Shown here: positions 1 to 8,166 of the stretch, in pieces
Layout: each line of letters begins with the position of its first letter
How positions within the stretch are numbered: the stretch's first letter is position 1
Assembly (NCBI RefSeq): GCF_009939195.1
Contig: NZ_JAACKC010000001.1
Coordinates: forward strand, 852,270 to 916,269
DNA: 64,000 nucleotides
Direction of reading: 5' to 3'
Source: Acinetobacter kanungonis
Lineage (GTDB): Bacteria; Pseudomonadota; Gammaproteobacteria; Pseudomonadales; Moraxellaceae
Made by a program: the position numbers and the translations under genes
Notes under the pieces: generated by a model
Told to the model about the DNA's origin: nothing
The model's input: the letters and a program-made list of their open reading frames with translations, nothing else
The model's database searches: none

Positions 1-310
1 CCTGCACCAGTGCCTGATAATGTTTGGTCACTGTGCGTGCTTGAAACATTTTACTGACCGCCACCTCGGCATCTCGATGCTTGGCAAACATCAGAATTCC
101 TGAAGTCGCCATATCTAGACGATGGGTAATTTTCGCCGCAGGAAACTGGTCTAATACGCGATAATAAGCACTATCATGATGTTCGGGTAAACGACCAGGC
201 ACTGACAATAAACCCGCAGGTTTGTTAATGATCACCAAGTCCGCATCTTCATACACAATCTGCAACGGTTCTTGTGGCGGCGTATAAACAAAGTGGTCAT
301 TTAAAGGCAT
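1..310 (-). CDS. rluA: RluA-family pseudouridine synthase, 5' part only
   Basis: This is the N-terminal 103 codons of a pseudouridine synthase; the gene runs off the left edge of the window. The translation begins MPLNDHFVYTPPQEP. It contains the N-terminal family segment VIINKPAGLLSVPGR and the catalytic-loop motif HRLDMATSGI, in which the Asp is the nucleophile of the RluA family. HRLDMATSG matches RluA itself (23S rRNA U746 and tRNA U32), so I use that symbol, though RluC/D-type relatives are not fully excluded without the C-terminus. The start ATG has no convincing Shine-Dalgarno. The gene lies upstream of and on the same strand as no other gene in the window. Confidence 0.85.
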   Translation of the reverse strand, partial: MPLNDHFVYTPPQEPLQIVYEDADLVIINKPAGLLSVPGRLPEHHDSAYYRVLDQFPAAKITHRLDMATSGILMFAKHRDAEVAVSKMFQARTVTKHYQALVQ

Positions 311-436
311 GATGCAGCAGGCTTAGTAGCAAAGCGGGCAAAATATCAAGCCCAGAGAATGCTGTCAATTCTTCTGTTTTTAAGCCATTTATTGAAGTTC
401 AAGAGACTGATTACATGCTCGATAACATCGACATTT

Positions 437-1141
437 TTAATGGCGCTTATTCATTTCAGTGAGCAAATCCAATTGAATTTCCTGAATTTGTGCCAACCGT
501 TCCCATTGATGCGACAGCAAATGATCCATTTTTTCATGTAAATGTCGAATCTCTAATTCAGCTTTGAGGTTAATCTGATAATCGTGCTGTGAACGCAGGC
601 GATCTTTGGCTTCCTGACGGTTCTGGCTCATCATAATAATTGGTGCCTGAATCGCTGCTAAACACGACAACACCAGATTCAGCAAAATAAAAGGATAAGG
701 ATCAACAGGATGTACCAATAACACCACAGTATTTAACAGAATCCACAGCACTAAAAAAATGCCGAAACAAATTAAAAAAGTCCAACTGCCGCCAAAGCTG
801 GCAATTTTATCTGCCAGCTTCTCACCCACAGTCCAGTTTTGATCAAACTCGGTTTCGATGTTTTTCGTAATCAGTTCATGCCGTTGCATACTGCTGATCA
901 CTTCACGCTCCAAATCTGTCAGCTCTCCTTTTTCAGATTTAAGCAAAGAATGGACATACTGAATCCGATAATGGGTTAAGTCTGGACGACAAATAAAACT
1001 GTCGGATGACCATTCTGGATAGTCTTTTTTAATTTCATCACTGATGACATCCCGTATCACATGCCCCGAAACCAGCGCTTTATAAGGAAAAGGCTTTTTA
1101 CACACAACGCAATGATGCGTTTGATTTTGTCTATCCATCAT
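437..1141 (-). CDS. DUF1003 membrane protein
   Basis: This is a 234-residue protein of the DUF1003 family, whose function is not established. The N-terminus carries a CVVCKKPFP segment that looks like half of a small zinc-binding knuckle. The middle (about residues 115-175) holds two strongly hydrophobic segments separated by a short HPVDPYP loop. The typical DUF1003 sequence IIMMSQNRQEAKDR follows the second helix. The C-terminus is charged and probably coiled (HLHEKMDHLLSHQWERLAQIQ). The start is ATGATG, so either of the first two Met codons could be used. It is an inner-membrane protein by inference. Confidence 0.8.
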   Translation of the reverse strand: MMDRQNQTHHCVVCKKPFPYKALVSGHVIRDVISDEIKKDYPEWSSDSFICRPDLTHYRIQYVHSLLKSEKGELTDLEREVISSMQRHELITKNIETEFDQNWTVGEKLADKIASFGGSWTFLICFGIFLVLWILLNTVVLLVHPVDPYPFILLNLVLSCLAAIQAPIIMMSQNRQEAKDRLRSQHDYQINLKAELEIRHLHEKMDHLLSHQWERLAQIQEIQLDLLTEMNKRH

Positions 1142-1234
1142 AGTGGTAACTTATTTAGTCTTATTTAAGCATCATAGCAATTTTTATCGAAAATGAAGAA
1201 AATTCAATCGATTCCAAAGCTCCCAATTTCCACT

Positions 1235-1477
1235 TTAAGTGATGATCGACAAGACGATCAATGGAACCAAATTGAACACCAAAATCAAAATTTTATAGAC
1301 CGCCATTGACGCATAATGTATCGCATCAAAAGTTGGATCGTTCAACTTGAACCAGCGTCCATGCAAACTTTTCATCCAGCGCTTGGCATTGATAAACACA
1401 AAAAACCAAATCAATAAAATCAGATAATTGATGGCTAAAGACCAGCATAAAGCTTCACGTAAAAATTCAATATTCAT
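1235..1477 (-). CDS. Small two-helix membrane protein (DUF6868-like)
   Basis: This is an 80-residue protein starting MNIEFLREALCWSL. The frame stays open three codons further to a GTG, but the ATG used here is preceded by GAGGTG at good spacing, so I place the start there. Two hydrophobic segments (about residues 10-30 and 58-78) flank a basic loop with the sequence LHGRWFKLNDPTFDAIHY. That loop resembles small uncharacterised proteobacterial membrane proteins of the DUF6868 type; this is recalled, not searched. It lies between the DUF4256 and DUF1003 genes on the same strand. No function can be inferred. Confidence 0.7.
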   Translation of the reverse strand: MNIEFLREALCWSLAINYLILLIWFFVFINAKRWMKSLHGRWFKLNDPTFDAIHYASMAVYKILILVFNLVPLIVLSIIT

Positions 1478-1518
1478 GCTTATCACCTCTACGTTTCCAC
1501 TGGAATAAAAGGAATGAA

Positions 1519-2076
1519 CTAAAGCTTTAACGCGACACGAAAACCTCGTGCGGCATAATAAGACTCTGCACCATTATGATAGGTAAACACTTGCCCATAT
1601 CTGTGATCACAAAACAAGGCGCCACCTAATGCCCGAATGGACGCTGGTGTTTGCACCCAACTTGACGTTTTTTGGTCAAAATTACCCAGTTGTTGCAAGA
1701 TTCGATACTGCTGTTCGGTCAGTAATGCTGTTCCATTTTGCTGTGCCAAACGCACTGCACTATCCTGTGGCGGATTCTGTTTACGAGCCATCAATGCTTC
1801 AGCGTCATAACACAGACTACGGCGTCCTTTCGGGCTTTCTTCAGCACAATCGACAAAAAAGTATTGGTTTGGTTCAAATTGAATTAGATCTGGCTCGCCA
1901 CCTGTTTGTTCCATCCAGTGCAGACTTTTTATTTTTTCAGGCTGGGTTTGCAGTTGAGACAATACATCCTGCCAGACAATATTGGGGTGTCTTTCAGGAT
2001 ATTGCTGAAAACGCTGCGCTAAACAAGTAAAAAGTGCTTGATCATCAAAGGGGTGATTGTGGTTGTTTGGACTCAT
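1519..2076 (-). CDS. DUF4256 domain protein
   Basis: This 185-residue soluble protein matches the DUF4256 family over its full length. Recognisable family segments are SLHWMEQTGGEPDLI, FVDCAEESPKGRRS, LCYDAEAL and, at the C-terminus, GGALFCDHRYGQVFTYHNGAESYYAARGF-like sequence. The family's biochemical role is unknown to me. The ATG follows an AGAAGAG sequence, an acceptable ribosome site. It is the first gene of a same-strand run with the two small genes downstream. A 600-bp non-coding region lies upstream of it. Confidence 0.8.
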   Translation of the reverse strand: MSPNNHNHPFDDQALFTCLAQRFQQYPERHPNIVWQDVLSQLQTQPEKIKSLHWMEQTGGEPDLIQFEPNQYFFVDCAEESPKGRRSLCYDAEALMARKQNPPQDSAVRLAQQNGTALLTEQQYRILQQLGNFDQKTSSWVQTPASIRALGGALFCDHRYGQVFTYHNGAESYYAARGFRVALKL

Positions 2077-2682
2077 TATTACTCTTCTTTTTATTCGATT
2101 ATTTTCAGGAAGGTTCTCATTTCATGTTACTGAAACGACTCAAATAACATCGTCTAGATTTGTAAATTGAACAAGAAAAATCTGTATGAAAAAATAATTG
2201 GAGTTGAGAAATAAGCTGAATAATCGTGAGGGCTTTAAATCATTTTCTAGTTTATTATTTTATATTTATTAGATTTTATTCTAACTTAAAAATTTTTTAG
2301 GGTGTCAAGGGAAAACATCAGTGGTTTACTTCAACAACCATGACTTTGTAAATCATAACCTTGTGCCTATAAACTTTTGGTCTATAGCGTCCTAAGCCGA
2401 ATCGAGACCTTTTGGGTAAGTACTACACTCACGTTGTACGCAACTGGTAGCAATCTACTCTTTCCGATCCCCATCACACCCTTGAGATATAGTTTAGGTA
2501 GTTTCGGCTGGGATTGTTTTCCTAAAAAAAAGAATTTCTTAATATTTTTAGGTTAATTTCCCACAAAATCATATTTACAGAGAATAAATTTCCAAGTTAT
2601 AAAATTTAATCAATCATTAATTTCACTTTTACACATAATTTGCGTTTTTTTACCAACACAAGCTACAACAAAGCCTCATCCG
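2077..2682. other. Long intergenic region holding a candidate structured RNA
   Basis: No convincing reading frame covers these 606 bp between two minus-strand genes. The outer parts are very AT-rich. The centre (about 2306-2525) is clearly richer in G and C and rich in short inverted repeats; it is listed separately as a candidate ncRNA. Confidence 0.6.
2310..2522. ncRNA. Candidate structured RNA, family not recognised
   Basis: A block of about 213 nt is closed by an 8-bp perfect inverted repeat, GGAAAACA (2310-2317) with TGTTTTCC (2515-2522). Inside are several short stems: TGGTT/AACCA (2322-2326, 2336-2340), GGTCT/AGACC (2379-2383, 2405-2409), GTTG-TACG-CAAC (2433-2444), GTAG-CAAT-CTAC (2447-2458) and AGCCGAA/TTCGGCT (2395-2401, 2503-2509). 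Some are mutually exclusive unless a pseudoknot forms. Composition is unlike the AT-rich flanks. I could not match the conserved motifs of 6S, RNase P, SRP or tmRNA. The strand is undecided; a T-rich run follows on neither side convincingly. Confidence 0.3.
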
Positions 2683-3570
2683 CTATGCCCATATGACCAT
2701 CATTGCTGCCAGAATGACCAAGAACAGCCCCATATGATCAGAACGTGCCAATTTCTCTTTAAAGAAAAAAGCCGAAATCAACAAACTAAATAAAATCTCA
2801 ATCTGTCCGAGTGTTTTAACCAATGCCACAGTCTGCATACTCATGGCACTAAACCACCCCAAGGAGGCCAAGAAACTACACACACTGACTTTAAAGGTCA
2901 GTCCTAAGCGCAGTCGCATGTGATACAGGGTTTTTCGACTAAATAAACCCAAGTACAGCAGCATAATCACACATTGGAAGCTGATTAAAATACACAGCAC
3001 CCATGCAGCACGATGTAAAAAAGGCAGCATGCCAAGCTCTAAGCTGGCTTCCCGTACCAATAAAGAAGTGATCGCAAAACATAACCCACTCCCCAACCCA
3101 ATCAAGAGGGTTTTAAAAGAAAGTTTGGTCTGGCTACTGCCTTTGCTAAGTAAGAACACAGCTATTGCACCAATCAATACCCCGAGCCAGCCCCAAGCAC
3201 TGAGGTGTTCTTGTAAAAACATCACCCCAATTAAAGCTGCCAGAATCGCTTCGCTTTTGGCCAATCCAATGCCAATGGCGTAATTCTTTTGTTGGAACAA
3301 TTTGACCATTAAGGCGGTGGCATAAATTTGGCTGATCCCCGCAATCACGATATAGAGCCAAAAATGAGGAGAAAAACTAACGACTGCTGTGACAGGTTGA
3401 TGCTGATATAAAAATGCGAGATAGCCAAAAGCAAACACAGGAGAAAAAAGGAAACGTGCCAAGGTCGTTCCATAGACATCAACGGTAGTACTGAGTTGCT
3501 TTTGAAAAGCATTCCGCCAAGCCTGCATAAATGCAGCCATAATGGTAAACAACACCCAAGCGATTGCCAT
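2683..3570 (-). CDS. EamA/DMT-family transporter
   Basis: This 295-residue integral membrane protein has about ten hydrophobic helices arranged as two EamA repeats, the layout of the drug/metabolite transporter superfamily. The first repeat includes the segment GIGLAKSEAILAALIGVMFL and the second LVKTLGQIEILFSLLISAFF, each at the typical penultimate-helix position before a short acidic or basic turn (FLQEHLSAWGW, FFKEKLARSD). The substrate cannot be predicted. The ATG follows GAGATTAAG. It is a single gene flanked by long non-coding stretches on both sides. Confidence 0.85.
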   Translation of the reverse strand: MAIAWVLFTIMAAFMQAWRNAFQKQLSTTVDVYGTTLARFLFSPVFAFGYLAFLYQHQPVTAVVSFSPHFWLYIVIAGISQIYATALMVKLFQQKNYAIGIGLAKSEAILAALIGVMFLQEHLSAWGWLGVLIGAIAVFLLSKGSSQTKLSFKTLLIGLGSGLCFAITSLLVREASLELGMLPFLHRAAWVLCILISFQCVIMLLYLGLFSRKTLYHMRLRLGLTFKVSVCSFLASLGWFSAMSMQTVALVKTLGQIEILFSLLISAFFFKEKLARSDHMGLFLVILAAMMVIWA

Positions 3571-3996
3571 AACAGTTACTTAATCTCTAACTCAGCCGTT
3601 AATTTACTCGCTTCAAGTTCACTTTTCGAGCTTTAGTTATTGTTTATTCTGATTAAATCATCAATGTTGTTGCGCTTGAAAAGGTGCATTCCCAATAAAA
3701 CAGGATTCTAATAAACTACTTAAGCAGCCACATCATTAACAATCGGTATTTAGTTGCAACATTAAACTGCTCATCAGCTGTTAGAACTGATTTGTTCAAG
3801 GAACAAATCTCTAAGTTCCATTGCACTTAGCTTTTAACTTTGAAAAATCAAAGTCCCTACATCCATGAAAATATTGTTCTGTCTCCAGCTCACCCTGCTT
3901 TTTAGACATTCAGTAAAAGCAGATGTGCAATTTCAGGCAAAATAGTGGAAAATTAAGCGAATTAATTCTTCTATAAATTGTTGAAGTGAGCATTGC
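3571..3996. other. Intergenic region with two adjacent palindromes
   Basis: No gene is seen in these 426 bp. Two hairpins stand next to each other near the middle (3783-3818 and 3837-3854, listed separately). The last 100 bp should contain the promoter of ygfZ, but I cannot assign -35 and -10 boxes with confidence. Confidence 0.5.
3783..3854. repeat. Paired palindromes, REP-like candidate
   Basis: The first palindrome is GATTTGTTC-AAG-GAACAAATC (3789-3809), a perfect 9-bp stem, extended by GAACT/AGTTC (3784-3788 and 3814-3818). The second is ACTTTGA-AAAA-TCAAAGT (3837-3854), a 7-bp stem. Neither is followed by a T-tract, so they are poor intrinsic terminators. The pairing resembles repetitive extragenic palindromes, but only one copy lies in this window. 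Confidence 0.3.
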
Positions 3997-4722
3997 ATGA
4001 GTACTGTTGCATTTACGGCTTTCACCCTTATTGGTGTAGACGCGCAAAAATTTCTACAAGGTCAAGTTACCGTTCACGTAGAACGTCTAATGGAAAACCA
4101 AACTCGCTATACCGCAATTTGTGATCTGAAAGGTCGAATTCATTTTGGTTTATGGCTTAAAAAAATCAATTCTGAAAGCTTTGAAATCATCACCACACAA
4201 GATCAAAGTGAAGAGTTTGCAAAACACATCAAAAAATTTGGCGCATTTTCAAAGATGAAACTCGAAGCCGTTGGCAGCGTGTTTCCTACAGTTGTCGACA
4301 TTCATACTGAGTTTTCAGCGGCGGAAACCGATATTCAAGCTTGGCAATTACAAGCGATTAAAACTGGACAAGCTTGGATTTGCCAAGCAAGCGAACACGA
4401 GTTTCAACCTCAAGAATTACGTCTGCACCAACGTGAAGGTGTGCATTACGACAAAGGCTGTTATTTAGGTCAGGAAATTGTAGCGCGCCTCTGGTTTAAA
4501 GCTAAACCGAAACATTGGCTACATCTAATTCAAGGTCAAGGCGAGGCTCCTGCACCTGCAAGCCAGCTCAATAATGATGTTGAAGTTGTGAATAGTATCC
4601 AAACAACTGAAGGATATACAGCATTGGTGGTTGCAAAGCCTGCCGCTATTAAAGAACTAGGCTTACAAATTTTAGACCTTCCAGAAGCCTTAAATAGTGA
4701 TGTGGCTCGACCAGGCAACTAA
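3997..4722 (+). CDS. ygfZ: YgfZ/GcvT-fold Fe-S cluster repair protein
   Basis: This 241-residue protein is a folate-binding YgfZ homologue. YgfZ is related to the glycine-cleavage T-protein and supports maturation or repair of certain iron-sulfur enzymes such as MiaB. The signature K-G-C-Y-x-G-Q-E is present as KGCYLGQE at residues 153-160, with the conserved Cys. The N-terminal segment FLQGQVTVHVERL is the usual family motif. It is shorter than the E. coli protein (326 residues), mainly at the C-terminus. The ATG follows a weak GAAGTGAGC ribosome site. It is a single gene, ended by a 12-bp hairpin. Confidence 0.9.
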   Translation: MSTVAFTAFTLIGVDAQKFLQGQVTVHVERLMENQTRYTAICDLKGRIHFGLWLKKINSESFEIITTQDQSEEFAKHIKKFGAFSKMKLEAVGSVFPTVVDIHTEFSAAETDIQAWQLQAIKTGQAWICQASEHEFQPQELRLHQREGVHYDKGCYLGQEIVARLWFKAKPKHWLHLIQGQGEAPAPASQLNNDVEVVNSIQTTEGYTALVVAKPAAIKELGLQILDLPEALNSDVARPGN

Positions 4723-4741
4723 TTTTGTATCCAATAGAACC

Positions 4742-4772
4742 AGAGATTGTATATAAAAACTATACAATCTCT
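4742..4772. terminator. Hairpin at the end of ygfZ
   Basis: AGAGATTGTATA and TATACAATCTCT form a perfect 12-bp stem with a 7-base loop, 20 bp after the ygfZ stop. There is no run of T after it, so intrinsic termination would be weak. Confidence 0.4.
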
Positions 4773-4990
4773 TCACAATTCAATGAATTCTTATAAAAAA
4801 TAAATACTTATTATGAATTTCCTCTTGTTTTAATCATTATTTGAGTGAAATTCATCTTTTCCACTAAAAATAAATACCTAGTTTTGGTTATTTTTCAACC
4901 AATCGAACCATGACTCAAAATCTGAAAATTAATACAATAAATTAATAAAATTCATTGAGTTATAATAAATCATGCAGTAAAAAATAGGCT

Positions 4991-5048
4991 TTTTACTCTA
5001 TTTAGATTGTTTTTTGAACTAACCAGTTTTCTTAGAGCATTTACTCTT
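4991..5048 (+). promoter_or_regulatory. Paired TTTACTCT motifs upstream of FadL gene 1
   Basis: TTTTACTCTATT (4991-5002) and GCATTTACTCTT (5037-5048) lie upstream of the first FadL gene. The same two motifs in the same order lie upstream of the second FadL gene (6731-6742 and 6790-6801). They could be operator sites or simply inherited from a duplication. The octamer also occurs at 30697 and 57964, so it is not unique to these genes. Confidence 0.35.
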
Positions 5049-5171
5049 ATTTTAATTGTGATATTTTTGTCACATGGAGTAACAAGATAATTTTGGTCGG
5101 ACCTACCAAACAATTCCAGATTTTACATAAACATACTTAAAAAATCGTGTACCTCAAGGGAAGATGAAAGA

Positions 5172-6524
5172 ATGAAATTAAAAGCGCTTACCACAGCAAT
5201 GATTCTCGCAGCGTTACCAACAGCTGGAGCATTTGCAGCGGCACTTGACCGTTCAGGACAATCAATTTCTGCATTCTTGCAGCCTGGTAACTATTTTGAA
5301 GCAGGCGTTTCAGTACTTGATCCAGATGTATCTGGTAAAGACCGTTCAGGTAATAATGCTAGTGATATGGCGGGTGACTATTACTTCCCGAGTGCAGCTC
5401 TTAAATTACAGCTTACTGATCACTTTTCATTTGGTTTGCTTTATGACCAACCATACGGTGCAGAGGCTGAATATTCTGGAAAAAATGAATTTGTATCTAG
5501 TGCATCAGATGGCGTAATGCCAGGAACAGCTTTAACAGGTGGTCTTCCAGTTGTTACGGGTGGAACAGCTCTAGGGCAACCAATCATTGTAAATGGTCAA
5601 CCTGTAGCAATTGGCTTAGCTACTCCAATTGAAGGTAATACATCTGTTGAAGTAGACACCCAAAGCTTAAACTTTATTTTAGGCTATCAACCGACTGCAA
5701 ACTGGAACATTTATGGCGGTGCGGTGTACCAAACAATCAAAGGTAATGTACATCTACGTGGTACTACCTATAGCTTGTATAATGGATACGATGCGACAAT
5801 TAAAGAAACAGGTGACATGGGTTGGCTAGCTGGTATTGCTTATCAAATCCCTGAAATTGCATTAAAAGCTTCTATCACCTATCGTTCTGAAATTGAGCAT
5901 GATGTCAATGCTGTAGAAGATACTCCATTAATTGATCCTCTTGGTGCTATATTAGTTTCTAAAGGTATTGTTACTCAAAAACAAGTTGATGACATTAAAA
6001 ATGCCGAAGGTAAAACAAATATTACTACTCCACAATCTGTAAATTTAGATTTTCAGTCGGGTATCATGGCGAATACTGTAGCATTTGCTAACATTCGCTG
6101 GGTTAACTGGAAAGACTTTAAGATTCAACCGACTCAATTTGGTGCATTATCACAGTTAGCGGGTAAATTATTGCCACAATTAAATAAACCTAATGGTTTT
6201 AATTTAGTTGATTACTCGGATGATCAATGGTCAGCTAATGTCGGTGTTGGACGTAAATTAAATGAACAATGGGCAGGTAATGTTTCTGTAGGCTGGGACT
6301 CTGGCGCAGGTAATCCCGTGACTACACTTGGCCCAGTTGAAGGCTATTGGAATGTTGGTTTAGGTGTTCAATATAGCCCAACCCCTGCAACTTTTATTGC
6401 CGGTGGTGTGAAATATTTCTGGTTAGGCGATGCTGATGCACAAACTGGTGCTCATTCAGCAGCAGGAACTTTCAGTGACAATGATGCACTTGCATACGGC
6501 TTAAAACTTGGCTATCGCTTCTAA
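5172..6524 (+). CDS. FadL-family outer-membrane transport protein, copy 1
   Basis: This 450-residue outer-membrane beta-barrel of the OmpP1/FadL/TodX family is expected to carry long-chain fatty acids or other hydrophobic molecules across the outer membrane. A signal peptide of about 23 residues ends ...AGAFAA, followed by LDRSGQSISAFLQPGNYFEAG. The C-terminus ends in GYRF, with a terminal aromatic residue as usual for barrels. It is a close paralogue of the next gene. The main difference is an extra segment of about 40 residues, rich in Gly, Pro and Val, around residues 115-160, probably an extracellular loop. The ATG follows AAGGGAAGATGAAAG. A strong terminator follows. Confidence 0.88.
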   Translation: MKLKALTTAMILAALPTAGAFAAALDRSGQSISAFLQPGNYFEAGVSVLDPDVSGKDRSGNNASDMAGDYYFPSAALKLQLTDHFSFGLLYDQPYGAEAEYSGKNEFVSSASDGVMPGTALTGGLPVVTGGTALGQPIIVNGQPVAIGLATPIEGNTSVEVDTQSLNFILGYQPTANWNIYGGAVYQTIKGNVHLRGTTYSLYNGYDATIKETGDMGWLAGIAYQIPEIALKASITYRSEIEHDVNAVEDTPLIDPLGAILVSKGIVTQKQVDDIKNAEGKTNITTPQSVNLDFQSGIMANTVAFANIRWVNWKDFKIQPTQFGALSQLAGKLLPQLNKPNGFNLVDYSDDQWSANVGVGRKLNEQWAGNVSVGWDSGAGNPVTTLGPVEGYWNVGLGVQYSPTPATFIAGGVKYFWLGDADAQTGAHSAAGTFSDNDALAYGLKLGYRF

Positions 6525-6540
6525 GTTGAAAGCATCACTC

Positions 6541-6571
6541 AAAAAGACCATCTAATCAGATGGTCTTTTTT
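6541..6571 (+). terminator. Intrinsic terminator of FadL gene 1
   Basis: AAAGACCATCT and AGATGGTCTTT form a perfect stem with an AATC loop, followed by a run of T residues. Confidence 0.85.
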
Positions 6572-6730
6572 TTGGCAAAAAATACCAAAAATAAATTCAT
6601 GCATTCTAACAAAGGACTTGAGTGTCTCTAATTTAAACACTTGGTTAAGCAATGAGTTATTTCTAGAATTAAATTAATTACTCTAATTTTTCATATAAAA
6701 ATCATTAATATACAATCGTAACATTAGTAC

Positions 6731-6801
6731 TTTTACTCTATTCAAGTCCTTTTTGTGCATGACTTAGTTCAATGAATGAACAGCGTAGTGCATTTACTCT
6801 T
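6731..6801 (+). promoter_or_regulatory. Paired TTTACTCT motifs upstream of FadL gene 2
   Basis: TTTTACTCTATT (6731-6742) and GCATTTACTCTT (6790-6801) repeat the arrangement upstream of FadL gene 1. The spacing differs (59 against 46 bp between motif starts), and the distance to the start codon is 74 instead of 135 bp. A related ATTACTCTAA lies at about 6676. The rest of the 6525-6863 intergenic region shows nothing else recognisable. Confidence 0.35.
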
Positions 6802-6863
6802 TTTTAAATTATGTTACCTTCCCTTAACTTTTAGTTACAAAGCGATATCAGGGAAAAATATCC

Positions 6864-8105
6864 ATGAAGCTTAGCGTCCTCAAAAAAGCAATTTTACTCA
6901 GCCTTATTCCTACGACATCAACATTTGCCGCGGGTCTTGACCGTTCTGGTCAATCCATTGCAGCTTTCCTGCAGCCAGGAAACTACTTTGAAGCAGGTAT
7001 TTCTGTATTAGATCCAAATGTTTCAGGCAAAGATAAGGATGGGAATCATACGGGTGACATGGCTGGAGACTATTACTTCCCTCATGCCGCTTTGAAAGTC
7101 CAAGCCACGGAGCATTTCTCTGTTGGTTTAATCTATGATCAGCCTTATGGTGCAGATGCAAAATATTCTGGAGATAGCGGTTTTGTAGAGAATGGCCCAG
7201 TTCCATTCAACGGTGGTACATCCGTTGTTGTAGACACCCAAAACTTAAATTTATTAGTGGGTTATCAACCGAATGAAAACTGGAACTTATATGCAGGTGC
7301 CGTATATCAAACAGTAGATGGAACAGTTTTACTTCGTGGTAAAACCTATAGTGTCCTCAATGGTTATGATTTTAGAACAGGTGAAGATGAGTCTGTCGGC
7401 TGGTTGGCGGGTATTGCCTATCAAATTCCTGAAATTGCCTTAAAAGCATCAGTAACCTATCGTGCAGAAATTAAGCATAAAATGAATGCTTATGAGCATT
7501 TTGGCGCAGCTGGTTATATTTCGATTCCTGGAGCAAAGCCTGTAGCCGATTTATTAAATCAAAAAATGGCTGCTCTAAATGCATCTTCAGGTGATGAAAC
7601 TGAATTAACTACACCGCAATCAGTCAATATCGACTTTCAAACAGGTATCATGGCAAATACTGTGGCATTTGCCAATGTACGCTGGGTAGACTGGTCAAAA
7701 TTCAAAGTTCAACCATATAAATTTGGTCAACTCTCACAAATCGTAGGCAATCTTCCTGGTATTAATAAACCAAATGGCTTTAACCTGATTGACTATAAAG
7801 ATGACCAAATTTCTGCAACTGTTGGTTTGGGACGTAAATTCAGTGATCGTTGGAGTTCTAATATCTCTGTAGGTTGGGACTCTGGTGCAGGTAACCCTGT
7901 GACGACACTGGGTCCAACAGAAGGCTTCTGGAGTGTGGGAACTGGTGTACGCTTCTCGCCTGCTGAAAATTACTTCATCGGTGCAGGCGTGAAATATTAC
8001 TGGTTGGGTGATGCAGATGCCGTTACGGGTGCTCATTCGGAAGCAGGAACATTTACTGACAACAATGCCATCGCCTATGGTTTAAATGTCGGCTATAAAT
8101 TCTAA
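6864..8105 (+). CDS. FadL-family outer-membrane transport protein, copy 2
   Basis: This is a second FadL-family barrel, 413 residues, in tandem with the first. The signal peptide ends near TSTFAAG; the mature N-terminus LDRSGQSIAAFLQPGNYFE is almost the same as in copy 1. Conserved blocks include the NLVGYQP-type strand, GWLAGIAYQIPEIALKAS and WDSGAGNPVTTLGP. It lacks the Gly/Pro-rich insertion of copy 1 and ends GYKF. The intergenic region of 339 bp holds a terminator and its own upstream motifs, so the two genes are probably separate transcription units from a duplication. Substrate difference is plausible but not shown. Confidence 0.88.
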   Translation: MKLSVLKKAILLSLIPTTSTFAAGLDRSGQSIAAFLQPGNYFEAGISVLDPNVSGKDKDGNHTGDMAGDYYFPHAALKVQATEHFSVGLIYDQPYGADAKYSGDSGFVENGPVPFNGGTSVVVDTQNLNLLVGYQPNENWNLYAGAVYQTVDGTVLLRGKTYSVLNGYDFRTGEDESVGWLAGIAYQIPEIALKASVTYRAEIKHKMNAYEHFGAAGYISIPGAKPVADLLNQKMAALNASSGDETELTTPQSVNIDFQTGIMANTVAFANVRWVDWSKFKVQPYKFGQLSQIVGNLPGINKPNGFNLIDYKDDQISATVGLGRKFSDRWSSNISVGWDSGAGNPVTTLGPTEGFWSVGTGVRFSPAENYFIGAGVKYYWLGDADAVTGAHSEAGTFTDNNAIAYGLNVGYKF

Positions 8106-8124
8106 AACCTAGAATTTATATAAA

Positions 8125-8154
8125 AAAAGACGGACTTATCAGTCCGTCTTTTTT
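8125..8154. terminator. Bidirectional terminator between FadL gene 2 and thrH
   Basis: AAAGACGGACT and AGTCCGTCTTT form a perfect stem with a TATC loop. A-rich and T-rich flanks on both sides suit termination of both convergent genes. Confidence 0.85.
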
Positions 8155-8166
8155 ATTGAATATTAT

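Larger units (their letters stand above)
4723..5171. other. AT-rich upstream region of the first FadL gene
   Basis: No gene is seen in these 449 bp. It starts with a perfect hairpin just after ygfZ (4742-4772). Nearer the downstream gene are two TTTACTCT elements (4992-4999 and 5040-5047) and a TGTGA-N8-TCACA inverted repeat (about 5057-5074). The latter looks CRP/Vfr-like, but its spacer is two bases too long for the usual site. Confidence 0.5.

Noticed and set aside
2310..2522. 6S, RNase P, SRP or tmRNA identity for the structured element
   Set aside because: None of the conserved motifs of those RNAs that I know is present on either strand.
5057..5074. CRP/Vfr-like TGTGA-N8-TCACA site before FadL gene 1
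   Set aside because: The spacer is eight bases instead of six, and copy 2 lacks it; too weak to call as a binding site.
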